Assembly: GCA_964457225.1 (NCBI GenBank)
Contig: CAYWEM010000010.1
Coordinates: 1-64,000 of the forward strand
Length of the DNA: 64,000 nucleotides
Reading direction: 5' to 3'
DNA from: CAYWEM01 sp964457225
Lineage (GTDB): Bacteria > Acidobacteriota > Aminicenantia > UBA2199
The position numbers were made by a program, and so were the translations under genes. The notes below the pieces were generated by a model. That model saw nothing but the letters and a program-made list of their open reading frames with translations. It was not told where the DNA came from and did no database searches. Numbering within the stretch: position 1 is the first letter of the stretch; the number at the start of each line of letters is the position of its first letter. Below, in pieces: positions 1 to 8,328 of the stretch.

Positions 1-974
1 GCCGGCAGATGAGCGAAATCAGGGACAAAGCCGCCCGCTATGCGGCCCAGGCCGAGCCTATCCTGCTGCTGGGCGAAACCGGAATCGGCAAGAATCACCT
101 GGCCAAAATACTGCACGACCTCTCCGGCCGGACTGGAGATTTCGTGGCCTTCAACACCCCGGGGGTGCCGGCCGGCCTGATCGAAACCCATCTCTTCGGA
201 CATGCCCGCGGAGCTTTCACCGGGGCTGACAAGGAATTCGAAGGCTTTATCGCCCGGGCTGAAAACGGCACCATCTTCCTGGACGAAATCGCCGAAATCA
301 ACCCCGAATTGCAGGCCAAGCTGCTGCAGTTCATCGAAACGAAAAAGTACCACCGGGTGGGTGAATCCCGCCAGCGCAGCGCCGAGGTCAGGATAATCGC
401 CGCCACCAACCGTGATCTGGAGTCTATGATCAGCGAACGGAGCTTCCGGCGCGATCTTTTCTTCCGGCTCAACCACCTGAGCATCACCATTCCGCCCCTG
501 AGGGAACGGCCTGAAGATATTGAATCACTGGTTGAAGAACATCATCAACTGCTGGCCGGCAAAACTCTCGGCCCAAAAGCACTGGAAATCCTGAAAACCC
601 ATGACTGGCCGGGCAACATCCGGGAACTGAAGCAAGTACTGAAAAAAGCGGCCCTGGACCTGGAAGGGCCGGATATTGGATCTGAAATAGCCGGTTTACT
701 GAGCGCCAGGAGCCCGGCCGGCAACCAGGCAGGCCTGGAAAAAGCCTGGCAGAGGCTGAAAAACGGCGAATCCTTCTGGGCGGCAGTCAAGGAGCCCTTC
801 CTGAGAAGAGAACTAAACCGCAACCAGGTGCGCGAATTGCTGGACCGGGGCCTGGCCGCCGCCGGCAACAAATACACCGGGCTGTTGCCTGTTTTCAACC
901 TTGACCGTAAAGAATACCATGCCCTGATGCGCTTTTTACACGCCAATCAGCTGCAGCCCGAGCGTATAGATTGA
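1..974 (+). CDS. Sigma-54-dependent transcriptional activator, C-terminal part (5' truncated by window edge)
   Basis: Contains the AAA+ sigma-54 interaction domain that hydrolyses ATP to open RNA polymerase-sigma54 complexes. Counting from the Met at base 9, Walker A is GETGIGKN (22-29), the sigma-54 contact loop GAFTGA is at 68-73 and Walker B is GTIFLDE (87-93). The R-finger region and LRERPEDIE follow. The reading frame is open to the window edge, and family members normally have a few more residues before this point plus an N-terminal sensor domain, so the true start is upstream. After the AAA+ core there is a ~110-residue tail with no obvious Fis-type helix-turn-helix; it ends in a conserved-looking GLLPVFNLDRKEYHALMRFL stretch of the sort seen in FHA-linked activators (weak recollection). 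The target promoter is unknown. Confidence 0.85.
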   Translation, partial: RQMSEIRDKAARYAAQAEPILLLGETGIGKNHLAKILHDLSGRTGDFVAFNTPGVPAGLIETHLFGHARGAFTGADKEFEGFIARAENGTIFLDEIAEINPELQAKLLQFIETKKYHRVGESRQRSAEVRIIAATNRDLESMISERSFRRDLFFRLNHLSITIPPLRERPEDIESLVEEHHQLLAGKTLGPKALEILKTHDWPGNIRELKQVLKKAALDLEGPDIGSEIAGLLSARSPAGNQAGLEKAWQRLKNGESFWAAVKEPFLRRELNRNQVRELLDRGLAAAGNKYTGLLPVFNLDRKEYHALMRFLHANQLQPERID

Positions 975-1050
975 CCCGAAGGATTCATTACACCCGGTCA
1001 AGTAGTAAAACATCCGTCACCTTGATTTATTTCCGGTTCCGAAAGCAACA

Positions 1051-1252
1051 GGGACGGTTCTTGATTTCTTGACTTTTCAGCCGACCTGCCCGGGAAAAAT
1101 ACAGTATAAAATCCATACCGCCTGGTAGCATTGATAAATTCATGCTTACAAGTGCTTTTCCAGATGAATCGGAAAGAGATTCAGCAAAGATGGCTGTTTC
1201 AGAATGCAAAACAAATTGATTTCCGGATTCTGGAGACCTGCCCCCTGGCTTT
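1051..1252. repeat. Dispersed ~202-bp repeat, copy A
   Basis: Aligns without gaps to 3851-4052 in the same orientation, exactly 2800 bases away, with about 20 mismatches in 202 (roughly 90 percent). On the minus strand one end reads AAGCCAGGGGGCAGG and the other ends in a strand complementary to GGGACGGTTCTTGATTTC. The element supplies the last ~35 codons and the stop codon of the minus-strand propeller gene at 1146, plus its 3' flank. No terminal inverted repeats or transposase are visible. I infer a non-autonomous dispersed element, or else a remnant of a duplicated gene tail. Confidence 0.8.
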
Positions 1253-2330
1253 CATTCAGGCGGTAGCGGGTGATCCTTTCTTCCTCGGCAAAGAAAAGCC
1301 TGCCTTGAGAATCAACGTGGGCTAAAATTGCAGGTGTTTTTAGGGTTACCTGGTACTTACCAGCCAAGAAAACATCCAGAATGTATTCTTCTTTACCGGA
1401 AACCTGGTTTGCCGGATTGCTCCACATGCCAACCAACAATAAATCACGAATACTAAAGAGCCTTTTTACCGGAAATATTTTTTGTCCGCCCCCCTCAAGA
1501 GTAATATATGGAATAAAATAGCCAGCCTGGTTTTCAGCATAGACTTTTGGGAAATCCGATTGTCCGTAATAGCGCCAGATTTTGTATTCCATCATACTTA
1601 AAGCCAGAACATCTCCGGTCTTACTGTCAATTGAAAAACTGCTCAAACGACTTAGTTTATTATCTTCTCTGAAAACCGACCGATTCGCATTTTTCGGCAA
1701 AGGCAAAGCATTCCCATACGATTCCAGCAAATCCCCTTCACTGCTGAACACGTGAAATACTTTATCTGAACCAGTACGATCTCCCCAGATTATCAGATTT
1801 CCTTGTAAATCAAACAGTAATTCCCTTGATTTTATAGGATTGAATGGAATTCTGAACAGACTCAAGTATTGCCCTTCAAGGGGAAATCTTGTTATCCGGC
1901 AAATCTTTCTGTCAAGCACACACAGCTCCCCTTTGGGGCATATCGCCATCTTTAAAAACATATAATCAGAGAATTCCCCGGGGCCGACACCTTCACCCCC
2001 GATATGGCGCAAATAACTCCCCTCGGAGGAAAAAACGCGAATACTTTTCAGTTTTTGATCAAGCACAAAAATGTTGCCCTGCTGATCGGTCACGATATCA
2101 CTGACTTCAGCCATCAAATAGTTTTCTTCCTCGGCATCGCCGATGGATAGATCTGATTCGAGCCTGTAATTAGCTTCCAGGCGATCAGCCTGGGCCGCAA
2201 ATAATAAAATACAAAGCAAAAACAACAGAAATCCAGCAAATAACTTTCCAGCGAAACCTGGTTCTCCGCTCAACGACATCTCCCAGTCCGAAAAAAACCA
2301 TCCGGCAAGTTTTTCTCTGAAATCTCTCAC
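1146..2330 (-). CDS. Secreted 6-bladed beta-propeller protein
   Basis: 394 residues from a GTG at 2330. A start nearer residue 18 (ATG or TTG just after GGGAG) is also possible and would leave a cleaner signal peptide. The hydrophobic stretch is LFAGFLLFLLCILLFAAQA at about 29-47, so export is likely. The rest is NHL/TolB-like repeats: DIVTDQQGNIFVLDQ, then a GGEGVGPGEFSD turn, then FDLQGNLIIWGD. This matches the 6-bladed propeller family that is expanded in Aminicenantes and Bacteroidetes, whose function is unknown. The natural end appears to be ...RYRLNE. The final ~35 residues (SQGAGLQNPEI... to the stop) come from dispersed repeat copy A and have no counterpart in the propellers at 2661 and 7279. 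Codon use is AT-richer than in the genes from 4751 onward. Confidence 0.75.
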   Translation of the reverse strand: MRDFREKLAGWFFSDWEMSLSGEPGFAGKLFAGFLLFLLCILLFAAQADRLEANYRLESDLSIGDAEEENYLMAEVSDIVTDQQGNIFVLDQKLKSIRVFSSEGSYLRHIGGEGVGPGEFSDYMFLKMAICPKGELCVLDRKICRITRFPLEGQYLSLFRIPFNPIKSRELLFDLQGNLIIWGDRTGSDKVFHVFSSEGDLLESYGNALPLPKNANRSVFREDNKLSRLSSFSIDSKTGDVLALSMMEYKIWRYYGQSDFPKVYAENQAGYFIPYITLEGGGQKIFPVKRLFSIRDLLLVGMWSNPANQVSGKEEYILDVFLAGKYQVTLKTPAILAHVDSQGRLFFAEEERITRYRLNESQGAGLQNPEINLFCILKQPSLLNLFPIHLEKHL

Positions 2331-2552
2331 TGCTTTTCCATCGCTTTTGTTTTAATCTTTTCGGTTGACCGATACAAAATACCATGGAATAGTCGATTCG
2401 GCAAATTAAAGCGCAAATCACCTGGAACACCTGCCTCTATTGTCGGAAAGATTCAGGGCCCTTCGTCTGTTCCAGCCCGCGTCACATATGATAATTCGCG
2501 ATATGCCAAATTCTCACCTTGAAAATAATGAGGTTAGTGTAATAAATATCCA

Positions 2553-2581
2553 TTGACAACCGCATAATATTCCAGTATAAA
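2553..2581 (+). promoter_or_regulatory. Sigma-70 promoter of the propeller gene at 2661
   Basis: TTGACA (2553-2558), 17-bp spacer, TATAAA (2576-2581). This predicts a ~73-nt leader that carries AGGGAGG at 2641-2647. Confidence 0.6.
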
Positions 2582-2597
2582 CTGTTTTTAATAATGA

Positions 2598-2625
2598 TTG
2601 ACTATATTCATTTTATCAGTATTAT
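2598..2625 (+). promoter_or_regulatory. Possible second promoter of the propeller gene at 2661
   Basis: TTGACT (2598-2603), 16-bp spacer, TATTAT (2620-2625), lying in tandem downstream of the 2553 promoter. Weaker match and AT-rich context. Confidence 0.35.
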
Positions 2626-2660
2626 TGAAAAGCAATAAAAAGGGAGGGCCTCAAATTATC

Positions 2661-3755
2661 ATGTGGCATTATTCATTCGTAAAAACATTAAAACTTACTG
2701 TAATAGCAATTCTACTCTTTTTAAACACCGCTTGCGCTGACAATAATGCCAAGTATAATTATGTCAACTATCAAGATCTTTTTGAACCGAAAATATCGGT
2801 CAACTTGGCTTCTTCGGTTTTCAATAGATTTGAAATAAGCTTTGCTTCACGTTTTGCAGTCGTCAATGACTATTTAATTGTAGCTGACAGTAAAGCCGAT
2901 GAATTAATCAAAGTAATTGACAATCAAACCGGTGAACTGCTGAAATCATTCGGCGGCCAGGGACAGGGGCCAATGGAGTTTATCTCGATTTTCCAGATAT
3001 TGCCGGATTCCAATGAAGAAAACAAATTTTATATCATTGATATGTCCGCCAGGAACCTCAAATGGTTCGATCTCCACAGGATACTCAACGATGATTTTCA
3101 TCCTGAGCAAATATTCAGTCTGGCCAGCGGCTTTGATGGCATCCCTATCAATTTCAATATAACCAGAGAAAAAGAATTCCCGGCCGTCGGACTATTTCAC
3201 GACTGCAGGCTCTCTGTATTGAGTCTGCCTGATGGTCCCATGAGAAAAATCGGCAAACACCCTCTGAGAGTGCAAAAAGACCAGGTCCTGGCTCCACAGC
3301 ATGCCCATGGATTCATTGGAAATGTCGCTTTTAAAAACAAGACCAGGGAGGCCTATATCGCCACCAGGCATGGTTCGATTGTGGAAAAATACAACATTGA
3401 TTCGGGCACAATGACAACCCTGATTGGGCCGGATTCTTTTTTCCCTGATTACGACATCGTGCCTGCCGGTCAATACCATACCATGACATACAACAAAAAA
3501 ACCAGGTACGGCTATCTGGATGTCTGCTACAACGAACATCGTGACAGACTGTTTTTGTTGTATTCAGGAAAGATGCGTTATGGTGAAAGAAACGAAAGAC
3601 CTTATTTGGGATCAACAGTTTACGTTCTTGATGGGCGTGATACAATCGTCGAAAAATTCCGGCTTGACACTGAAATCGGGGCAATTGGAATTTCAAAAGA
3701 CGGATCTGTTCTTTATGGATTGACGGAGACCGATGTGATTAAATTTCAATTATGA
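2661..3755 (+). CDS. 6-bladed beta-propeller (BF3164/TolB-like) lipoprotein
   Basis: 364 residues from the ATG at 2661, chosen because AGGGAGG precedes it and because it begins a good export signal. The frame runs open back to 2598 but without a ribosome site. Signal: hydrophobic VIAILLFLNTAC with a Cys at the lipobox position, so probably a lipoprotein, although the -3 residue is atypical. Propeller features: RFAVVNDYLIVADSKADELI, FGGQGQGPMEF, and a final blade GISKDGSVLYGLTETDVIKF. The family fits TolB-like 6-bladed propellers known from Bacteroides; ligand and role are unknown. It diverges from the propeller at 1146 and, like it, is much lower in GC than genes downstream of 4751. Confidence 0.75.
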   Translation: MWHYSFVKTLKLTVIAILLFLNTACADNNAKYNYVNYQDLFEPKISVNLASSVFNRFEISFASRFAVVNDYLIVADSKADELIKVIDNQTGELLKSFGGQGQGPMEFISIFQILPDSNEENKFYIIDMSARNLKWFDLHRILNDDFHPEQIFSLASGFDGIPINFNITREKEFPAVGLFHDCRLSVLSLPDGPMRKIGKHPLRVQKDQVLAPQHAHGFIGNVAFKNKTREAYIATRHGSIVEKYNIDSGTMTTLIGPDSFFPDYDIVPAGQYHTMTYNKKTRYGYLDVCYNEHRDRLFLLYSGKMRYGERNERPYLGSTVYVLDGRDTIVEKFRLDTEIGAIGISKDGSVLYGLTETDVIKFQL

Positions 3756-3850
3756 CTGAGTTGGCCTTTTTTGCCTGCCCGGCATGTTAATCGTTCAGCC
3801 CTACCGGAAAGTCACCGTAAATCGCGACACTTTTCCAGGTTGAAGCGCTG

Positions 3851-4052
3851 GGGGCGGTTCTTGATTTCTTGACTTTTCAGCCGACTTGCCCGGGTAAAAT
3901 GCAGCATTTAATTCATTCCGTCTGGTGATATTGATAAATTCATGCTTGCAAGCACTTTTCCAGATGAGTCGGAAAGAGATTCAGTAAAGATGGCTGTTTC
4001 AGAATGCAAAACAAATGGATTTCTGGATTCTGGAGACCTGCCCCCTGGCTTT
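3851..4052. repeat. Dispersed ~202-bp repeat, copy B
   Basis: Second copy of the element at 1051-1252, ungapped and about 90 percent identical. It begins ~95 bases after the propeller gene stop at 3755. Its other end lies 6 bases beyond the stop codon of the frameshifted spoIIM (4059-4061), in the same orientation relative to the upstream gene as copy A. The minus strand still holds an open frame matching the tail added to the 1146 gene, but no gene body is attached. It fills most of the 3756-4058 interval, which otherwise shows nothing. Confidence 0.8.
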
Positions 4053-4058
4053 GACCCA

Positions 4059-4716
4059 TCAGGCAAATAGTCCCATGATCAGCGGAGTGATGAAAGCTTC
4101 AATAAAAGCGGCCAGCAAGACCAGGGGGGTAACGATAAGCAGGAAGATACGGGTCAGGCGACGCAGGGTCAGGTCGTGTTCGGAACTGATTACCACCTGC
4201 CGGCCGAATACCGTTTCCTGCATTTGCTTTTTTTTTAAAATCCTTCGGCTGCGTTGAAAACAGAGCAGCAGGCCCAGGCTGAGAGCATAAAAAAAAGCGG
4301 CAAATTCAATTATTCCATGGGGCAGAATGCCGGCGCAAAGAAATCCTGGCCCAACAAGCTCAAAAAGCCAGACAATAATTTTTCCAGCCCCAATACCATT
4401 TATCACAAAAAAAGCAAGAGGTGCAAAAAACGAAGGGTATATAGCCTAAAAAAACACAAAACAAATCTATTTTTAAATTGTTCACAAAAATCTTAAGGCA
4501 GAGTAAAAATGGAGGCAAGGTCGATGGCCAGCCTTTCCTTTTCATTAATTCTTCCATCCAGGGCCGCAGTCCCTCGGAATCGCCCTTATGAAAAAGGTAA
4601 GTGGCCAGCGCGAGCGCAACAAAGCAAAAAACCACCAGCAGGAAAAGGGGCAGCAGTTTTTTGCGGAAAAAGCACCACTCGCTCAGGTAAAAATCTTTCA
4701 ACTCAGACAATTTCAT
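4059..4716 (-). pseudogene. SpoIIM family membrane protein, single-base frameshift
   Basis: Two overlapping frames together make one stage II sporulation protein M (SpoIIM/DUF95) homologue of about 218 residues. The N-terminal part (from 4716 or 4722) has a membrane segment LFLLVVFCFVALALATYLF and the family motif FVNNLKIDLFCVFLGYI. The second frame carries the diagnostic GILPHGIIEFAAFFYALSLGL. Removing one base from the A6 run at 4425-4430 (T6 on the coding strand) restores ...IPFVFAPLAFFVINGIGAG..., an ideal family junction. This is therefore either a homopolymer sequencing error or a recent inactivation. The start at 4716 is preferred because AAGGA lies 7 bases upstream. It is the last gene of the ABC operon running down from 8645. 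Its 3' end abuts repeat copy B. Confidence 0.75.
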
Positions 4717-4750
4717 GTTCATTTCCTTTTTAAAAGCAAGAATTCCGGGT

Positions 4751-6496
4751 TCATGTTTTTTTGATTATCCGTAAATCTTCCGGGAAGGAAACCATGGCCG
4801 GATCGGGACTTTCCTCGAAGATGAAAGGCTGACGCGCCAGGCGTTTTTTCTGCAGTAAGCGCAGCACCATTGCGGACAGCAGCATGCCGGCCACGAAAAT
4901 CAACAATTCATTGGGAACATTGAGCAGTTCACGCTCAATGTAATTGGCGATCAACAGGAAAACTATGAAGCCGGCCAGGTAGATACCTCCGAAAAACTCC
5001 AGGCGCAGCCGCCCGGGAAGATAACCGCAGGTAAAGGGTATTTTGCCGATGCGAAAGAACAGGACTTCGTAAACGAGCAGGGAAAGCGCCAGGCCGAACA
5101 GGGCGTGCCAAGCGGCCCAGGCCGCTCCCGAAAAAGGAGCGTGAAGCAGGAATACCGCCGCCCAGAGCGGCAGCAGCCAGCGGACCAGCACCGCCTTCCA
5201 AGCCCCGGACAGGTAGAAATGGCGCCGTCCGGTCACGGACAGGCGAAAAAGCCAGTTGGCCTCGAAGGCCACCGGCACCTCGACCAGGTAGCGGAAACCG
5301 GCGATCAGGGCCAGGGACAAAAACAGCGGCAGGGAGAGTAAATAGGGGTTGTCCCCGGTTATTTGCCCGATGTCGGACTGACTGCTTATAAACATGGCCG
5401 CGGCCGTTCCGATCACCAGGCTGAGCAGGGCCAGCAGGCGCAGGCGCAGCCAACTGCTGGAACGCAGGCAGGAATTGACGAAGAAAAACATCGCCCGTTC
5501 CTCGGCCGCCGGCAGCAGCAGCCGGGCCAGGTATGCCCGCCATTCAGGCGGCAGAAGTCGCCGGCCCCGGCGTCTTGAAGCATGAACGGCCGCCGGCCCG
5601 GCTTCGCGGGCATAACCGAGCGCGGCGCCAAACACGAAACCTGCCAGGGCCAGGCCCACGGCCAGCAGGGCCCGGCCGGCCAGGGGCAGGAAAAAAGGGT
5701 CGGGATTGCCGATCATGACTTCGAACAAGGCGCTGAACCAGAGTGGCGGAAAATACGCGGCCCAGCCGCCCTGCTCGCGGAATTCGCCGAGCGCTTCGAG
5801 CAGGTTATGGATGGACCAGGTCTCGATAAACAGGGTGAAAAGGAAAAAGAACAGCCCGGCCAGCAGCAGCAGGCGCAGCAGGCTCAGCCCGGGCCCGGCC
5901 AGGAAGCGGGGCAGAGCGGCCGCCAGCAAGGTCCTGAGCGCCACCAGCAGGAAAAAGATCAGCAGAGAAGCCAAAAAAACGCAGACCAGGTAGGCCGCCA
6001 CGTAGTAGAGGCCGAAAAGACTGCTGTTGGAAATGTAATAAAGAACGTACATGGGAATGGCCAGGGACACCATGAGGCTGGTGGCCGTGGAAAAGAGAAA
6101 GACCAGCACCAGGCAGGCCCCGGTCTTGGCCAGCACCAGGGTGGCCAGGCTGATGGGCAGGGGCTTGAGATTGAGCTGGTCACGCCGGTCGGGATAGATC
6201 ACCTCCCATTGCAGTACGGCCAGGATGGCCGTCAGGGTCATCTGGCAGGCGATGGCGATGGTTTTCTCCCGCCAGGACAGGTTGGTGTCGGCCATAAAAG
6301 CATACCTGGCGAAGAGAAAAATCGCCACCCAGCCCTGGAACATGGTCAGGATGGCTCCCAGGGCCAGGGCGGCCGCCTTGGCGTGATCCTCGAAATCGAC
6401 CAGGTCATTGCGGAAGAAGCGCCGGAAGAAATGCCCGGTCAGAACCAGGAAACGCCACAGCCATCGGTTGCCGGGATCGAGCAGGCGGCGGATCAT
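4751..6496 (-). CDS. Large ABC transporter membrane subunit (ABC-2-like, about 12 TM segments)
   Basis: 581 residues, very hydrophobic, with repeated membrane helices (for example AAALALGAILTMFQGWVAIF and FLASLLIFFLLVALRTLLAA). Two soluble basic segments are rich in Arg, including ARLLLPAAEERAMFFF. I do not recognise a named subfamily. The start overlaps the end of the ATP-binding gene by 4 bases (ATGA), so the two are translationally coupled and very likely form one transporter. GC is high (well above 60 percent), in contrast to the neighbouring 1.1-4.5 kb island. Confidence 0.7.
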   Translation of the reverse strand: MIRRLLDPGNRWLWRFLVLTGHFFRRFFRNDLVDFEDHAKAAALALGAILTMFQGWVAIFLFARYAFMADTNLSWREKTIAIACQMTLTAILAVLQWEVIYPDRRDQLNLKPLPISLATLVLAKTGACLVLVFLFSTATSLMVSLAIPMYVLYYISNSSLFGLYYVAAYLVCVFLASLLIFFLLVALRTLLAAALPRFLAGPGLSLLRLLLLAGLFFFLFTLFIETWSIHNLLEALGEFREQGGWAAYFPPLWFSALFEVMIGNPDPFFLPLAGRALLAVGLALAGFVFGAALGYAREAGPAAVHASRRRGRRLLPPEWRAYLARLLLPAAEERAMFFFVNSCLRSSSWLRLRLLALLSLVIGTAAAMFISSQSDIGQITGDNPYLLSLPLFLSLALIAGFRYLVEVPVAFEANWLFRLSVTGRRHFYLSGAWKAVLVRWLLPLWAAVFLLHAPFSGAAWAAWHALFGLALSLLVYEVLFFRIGKIPFTCGYLPGRLRLEFFGGIYLAGFIVFLLIANYIERELLNVPNELLIFVAGMLLSAMVLRLLQKKRLARQPFIFEESPDPAMVSFPEDLRIIKKT

Positions 6497-7263
6497 TTCC
6501 TGGACCCGACCAGGGCGACAATACCGGCGGCCGTCTCGGCGGGATCCTCCCGCAGGGCCAGCTGTTTGAATATCTCGGTCAGCGAAGGCAACTGCATGAT
6601 CCGACGCAGGTTGGCCACCGAATCACAGGCGGCGGCCTCGCCCTTGTGCATGATCAGCACCCGCGAACAGACCTGCTCGGTCAGTTCCATGACATGCGAG
6701 GAGTAGATGATGATCCGGCCCTGCCCGGCCAGCTTGCGGATCAGTTCCTGGACGACCAGGGTGGTGGTGACATCCAGCCCGGAAAGCGGCTCGTCAAGCA
6801 GTAAAATCTCGGGGTCGGGCAGCAGGGCGGCGGCCAGCAAAACCTTCTGGCGCATGCCCTTGGAGTATTCCCCGATATCCCGGTAAGCGTCGGACTTAAG
6901 CCCGAAAGCAGCCAGCAGGTCAAGGCACCTGCTCAACAGGCCGCGTTCGGGCAATGCCCGCAGACGGCCGACCAACTGCAGGTACTCCAGGCCGCTGAGG
7001 TGGGAATAAAGCTCCGACTGCTCGGGCACGTAACCCAGGATGCTCTTGAAGGCGCAGATATCCCTGTCGATCCGCCGGCCGCGCCAGAGAATCTCGCCCC
7101 GGCTGGGCTCCAGCAGTCCGGCCAGCATCTTCATGGTGGTCGATTTCCCGGCTCCGTTGGGCCCCAGGCAGCCGAACACTTCGCCCGGCTCAACGCTGAA
7201 GCTTATCCCGTTGACTGCCGCCAGGTTGCCGAACTTCTTAACCAGTGAGCGAATCTCAAGCAT
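6493..7263 (-). CDS. ABC transporter ATP-binding protein (NatA/CcmA-like)
   Basis: 256 residues with all nucleotide-binding motifs: Walker A GPNGAGKST (about 34-42), signature YSKGMRQK, Walker B EILLLDEPLSGLD, and the switch His in IIYSSHVMEL. This subfamily powers ABC-2-type exporters such as drug, Na+ or heme-type exporters. It is coupled to the membrane subunit at 4751 by a 4-base overlap and sits 15 bases after a propeller gene. The substrate cannot be inferred. Confidence 0.88.
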   Translation of the reverse strand: MLEIRSLVKKFGNLAAVNGISFSVEPGEVFGCLGPNGAGKSTTMKMLAGLLEPSRGEILWRGRRIDRDICAFKSILGYVPEQSELYSHLSGLEYLQLVGRLRALPERGLLSRCLDLLAAFGLKSDAYRDIGEYSKGMRQKVLLAAALLPDPEILLLDEPLSGLDVTTTLVVQELIRKLAGQGRIIIYSSHVMELTEQVCSRVLIMHKGEAAACDSVANLRRIMQLPSLTEIFKQLALREDPAETAAGIVALVGSRK

Positions 7264-7278
7264 GCCTAGCCTGCCCTT

Positions 7279-8328
7279 TCACTCGCCGGCCCGGCCCGGC
7301 ATTTCATAACGAAAAATCTTGAAATCCCCGGCTTCGTCTTCCAGGAGATAGAATATTTCGTGATCGTCAAGACAGAAATGGCGTCGCCCTTCGGAGAACT
7401 TGATGGCTTCAGGGAGAAATACCTCCCCCATTTTTTTCCCCCGGCTGTCCAGCAGAAAGAAAAGACTCTGACCGTCCCGGCTGAAATAAGTGCGCACCAG
7501 GAACAACCCGCCTTCCGAAACGGCGAAATCAATGAAAGCCGGCAGGAATTCAGGAAAGACCAGCTTTTTTTCGATCATTTCCCAGCCCGTCGCGATCACC
7601 TCGTTGCTTTTCAATTCAGCAATCTTTCTTTCACGCCAGCCGCGATCGAATTTAACCCGGGGGTAATCTCGTAGTTCGAGATTTGCCGATTCTTCACCGG
7701 CCGAGGAAAAAACGCTGAAATGAAATCCCCGCCTGGTATCGGCCCAGATAATCCGGTCCGCCAGGTAAACATGACGCTGGCAATGCTCGACTATTTCCAT
7801 TTTCGCATCCAGAGGCGAGGGGAAGGGAAATGCAGCCAACTGCTTTTTACTGCTGAAATCATGGTTGTAGAAAAACAGCAGGTTGGCCGATTTTTTCTCA
7901 TGGAAATGCATTTCAGTGCCCAGCCAGCCCGCTCCAGCCTGCTGCAGATCATTTATAAATCGCGGCAGGCGGATTTCGCTTTCCAGTGCTCCGTCAAGGG
8001 TATAAACCAGGCACTTTTCCCCGTCACTCAAGACGATGTTTTCTGCGGTCAACTGCCAGCTGTTCAGGGAGGCAAGCTCTCCCGGGCCCTGGCCGGGCCT
8101 GCCGAAGCAAACAATTTTTTCTCCCTGCTTGCTGAATACATACAGGCGGCCGTTCTTTAAATCATCAACCAGCAGATAATCACCGGCGGCTTCGATACGG
8201 CTTATATCGTAAATGTCATCCAGCCTTATGCCGTCCGCAAGGAGCAATCCGCTCAGCATTAAACCGATTATAACCAGCATTTTATTTCTGATCATGGTTT
8301 TCACCAGGCGGCCGACAAGGGCATTCAC
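7279..8328 (-). CDS. Secreted 6-bladed beta-propeller protein in ABC operon
   Basis: 349 residues. A GTG at 8328 overlaps the upstream stop as GTGA; an ATG at 8295 preceded by GGTGA is an alternative and gives the signal peptide MIRNKMLVIIGLMLSGLLL. Propeller features include YLLVDDLKNGRLYVFSKQG, the turn CFGRPGQGPGELASL and DRIIWADTRRGFHFSVF. It is followed within 15 bases by the ABC ATPase, so it is probably cotranscribed and may act with that exporter outside the membrane. Its composition is GC-rich like the operon, unlike the propellers at 1146 and 2661. Confidence 0.75.
   Translation of the reverse strand: MNALVGRLVKTMIRNKMLVIIGLMLSGLLLADGIRLDDIYDISRIEAAGDYLLVDDLKNGRLYVFSKQGEKIVCFGRPGQGPGELASLNSWQLTAENIVLSDGEKCLVYTLDGALESEIRLPRFINDLQQAGAGWLGTEMHFHEKKSANLLFFYNHDFSSKKQLAAFPFPSPLDAKMEIVEHCQRHVYLADRIIWADTRRGFHFSVFSSAGEESANLELRDYPRVKFDRGWRERKIAELKSNEVIATGWEMIEKKLVFPEFLPAFIDFAVSEGGLFLVRTYFSRDGQSLFFLLDSRGKKMGEVFLPEAIKFSEGRRHFCLDDHEIFYLLEDEAGDFKIFRYEMPGRAGE

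Larger units (their letters stand above)
2331..2660. other. Divergent intergenic region between two propeller genes
   Basis: 330 AT-rich bases without a convincing gene. It holds the promoters of the rightward propeller gene (see 2553 and 2598). A clear promoter for the leftward gene is not evident; the best candidate is weak. The open frame starting at 2598 is the 5' extension of the propeller frame and lacks a ribosome binding site. Confidence 0.6.

Noticed and set aside
4254..4733. Plus-strand frames in the spoIIM region
   Set aside because: Lys/Ser-rich antisense frames with no ribosome site; the minus strand matches SpoIIM.
5582..6706. Long plus-strand frame (374 codons) opposite the ABC permease
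   Set aside because: Shadow of a GC-rich minus-strand gene; Gln/Gly/Arg-rich nonsense protein, no ribosome site, and the minus strand carries membrane and ABC motifs.
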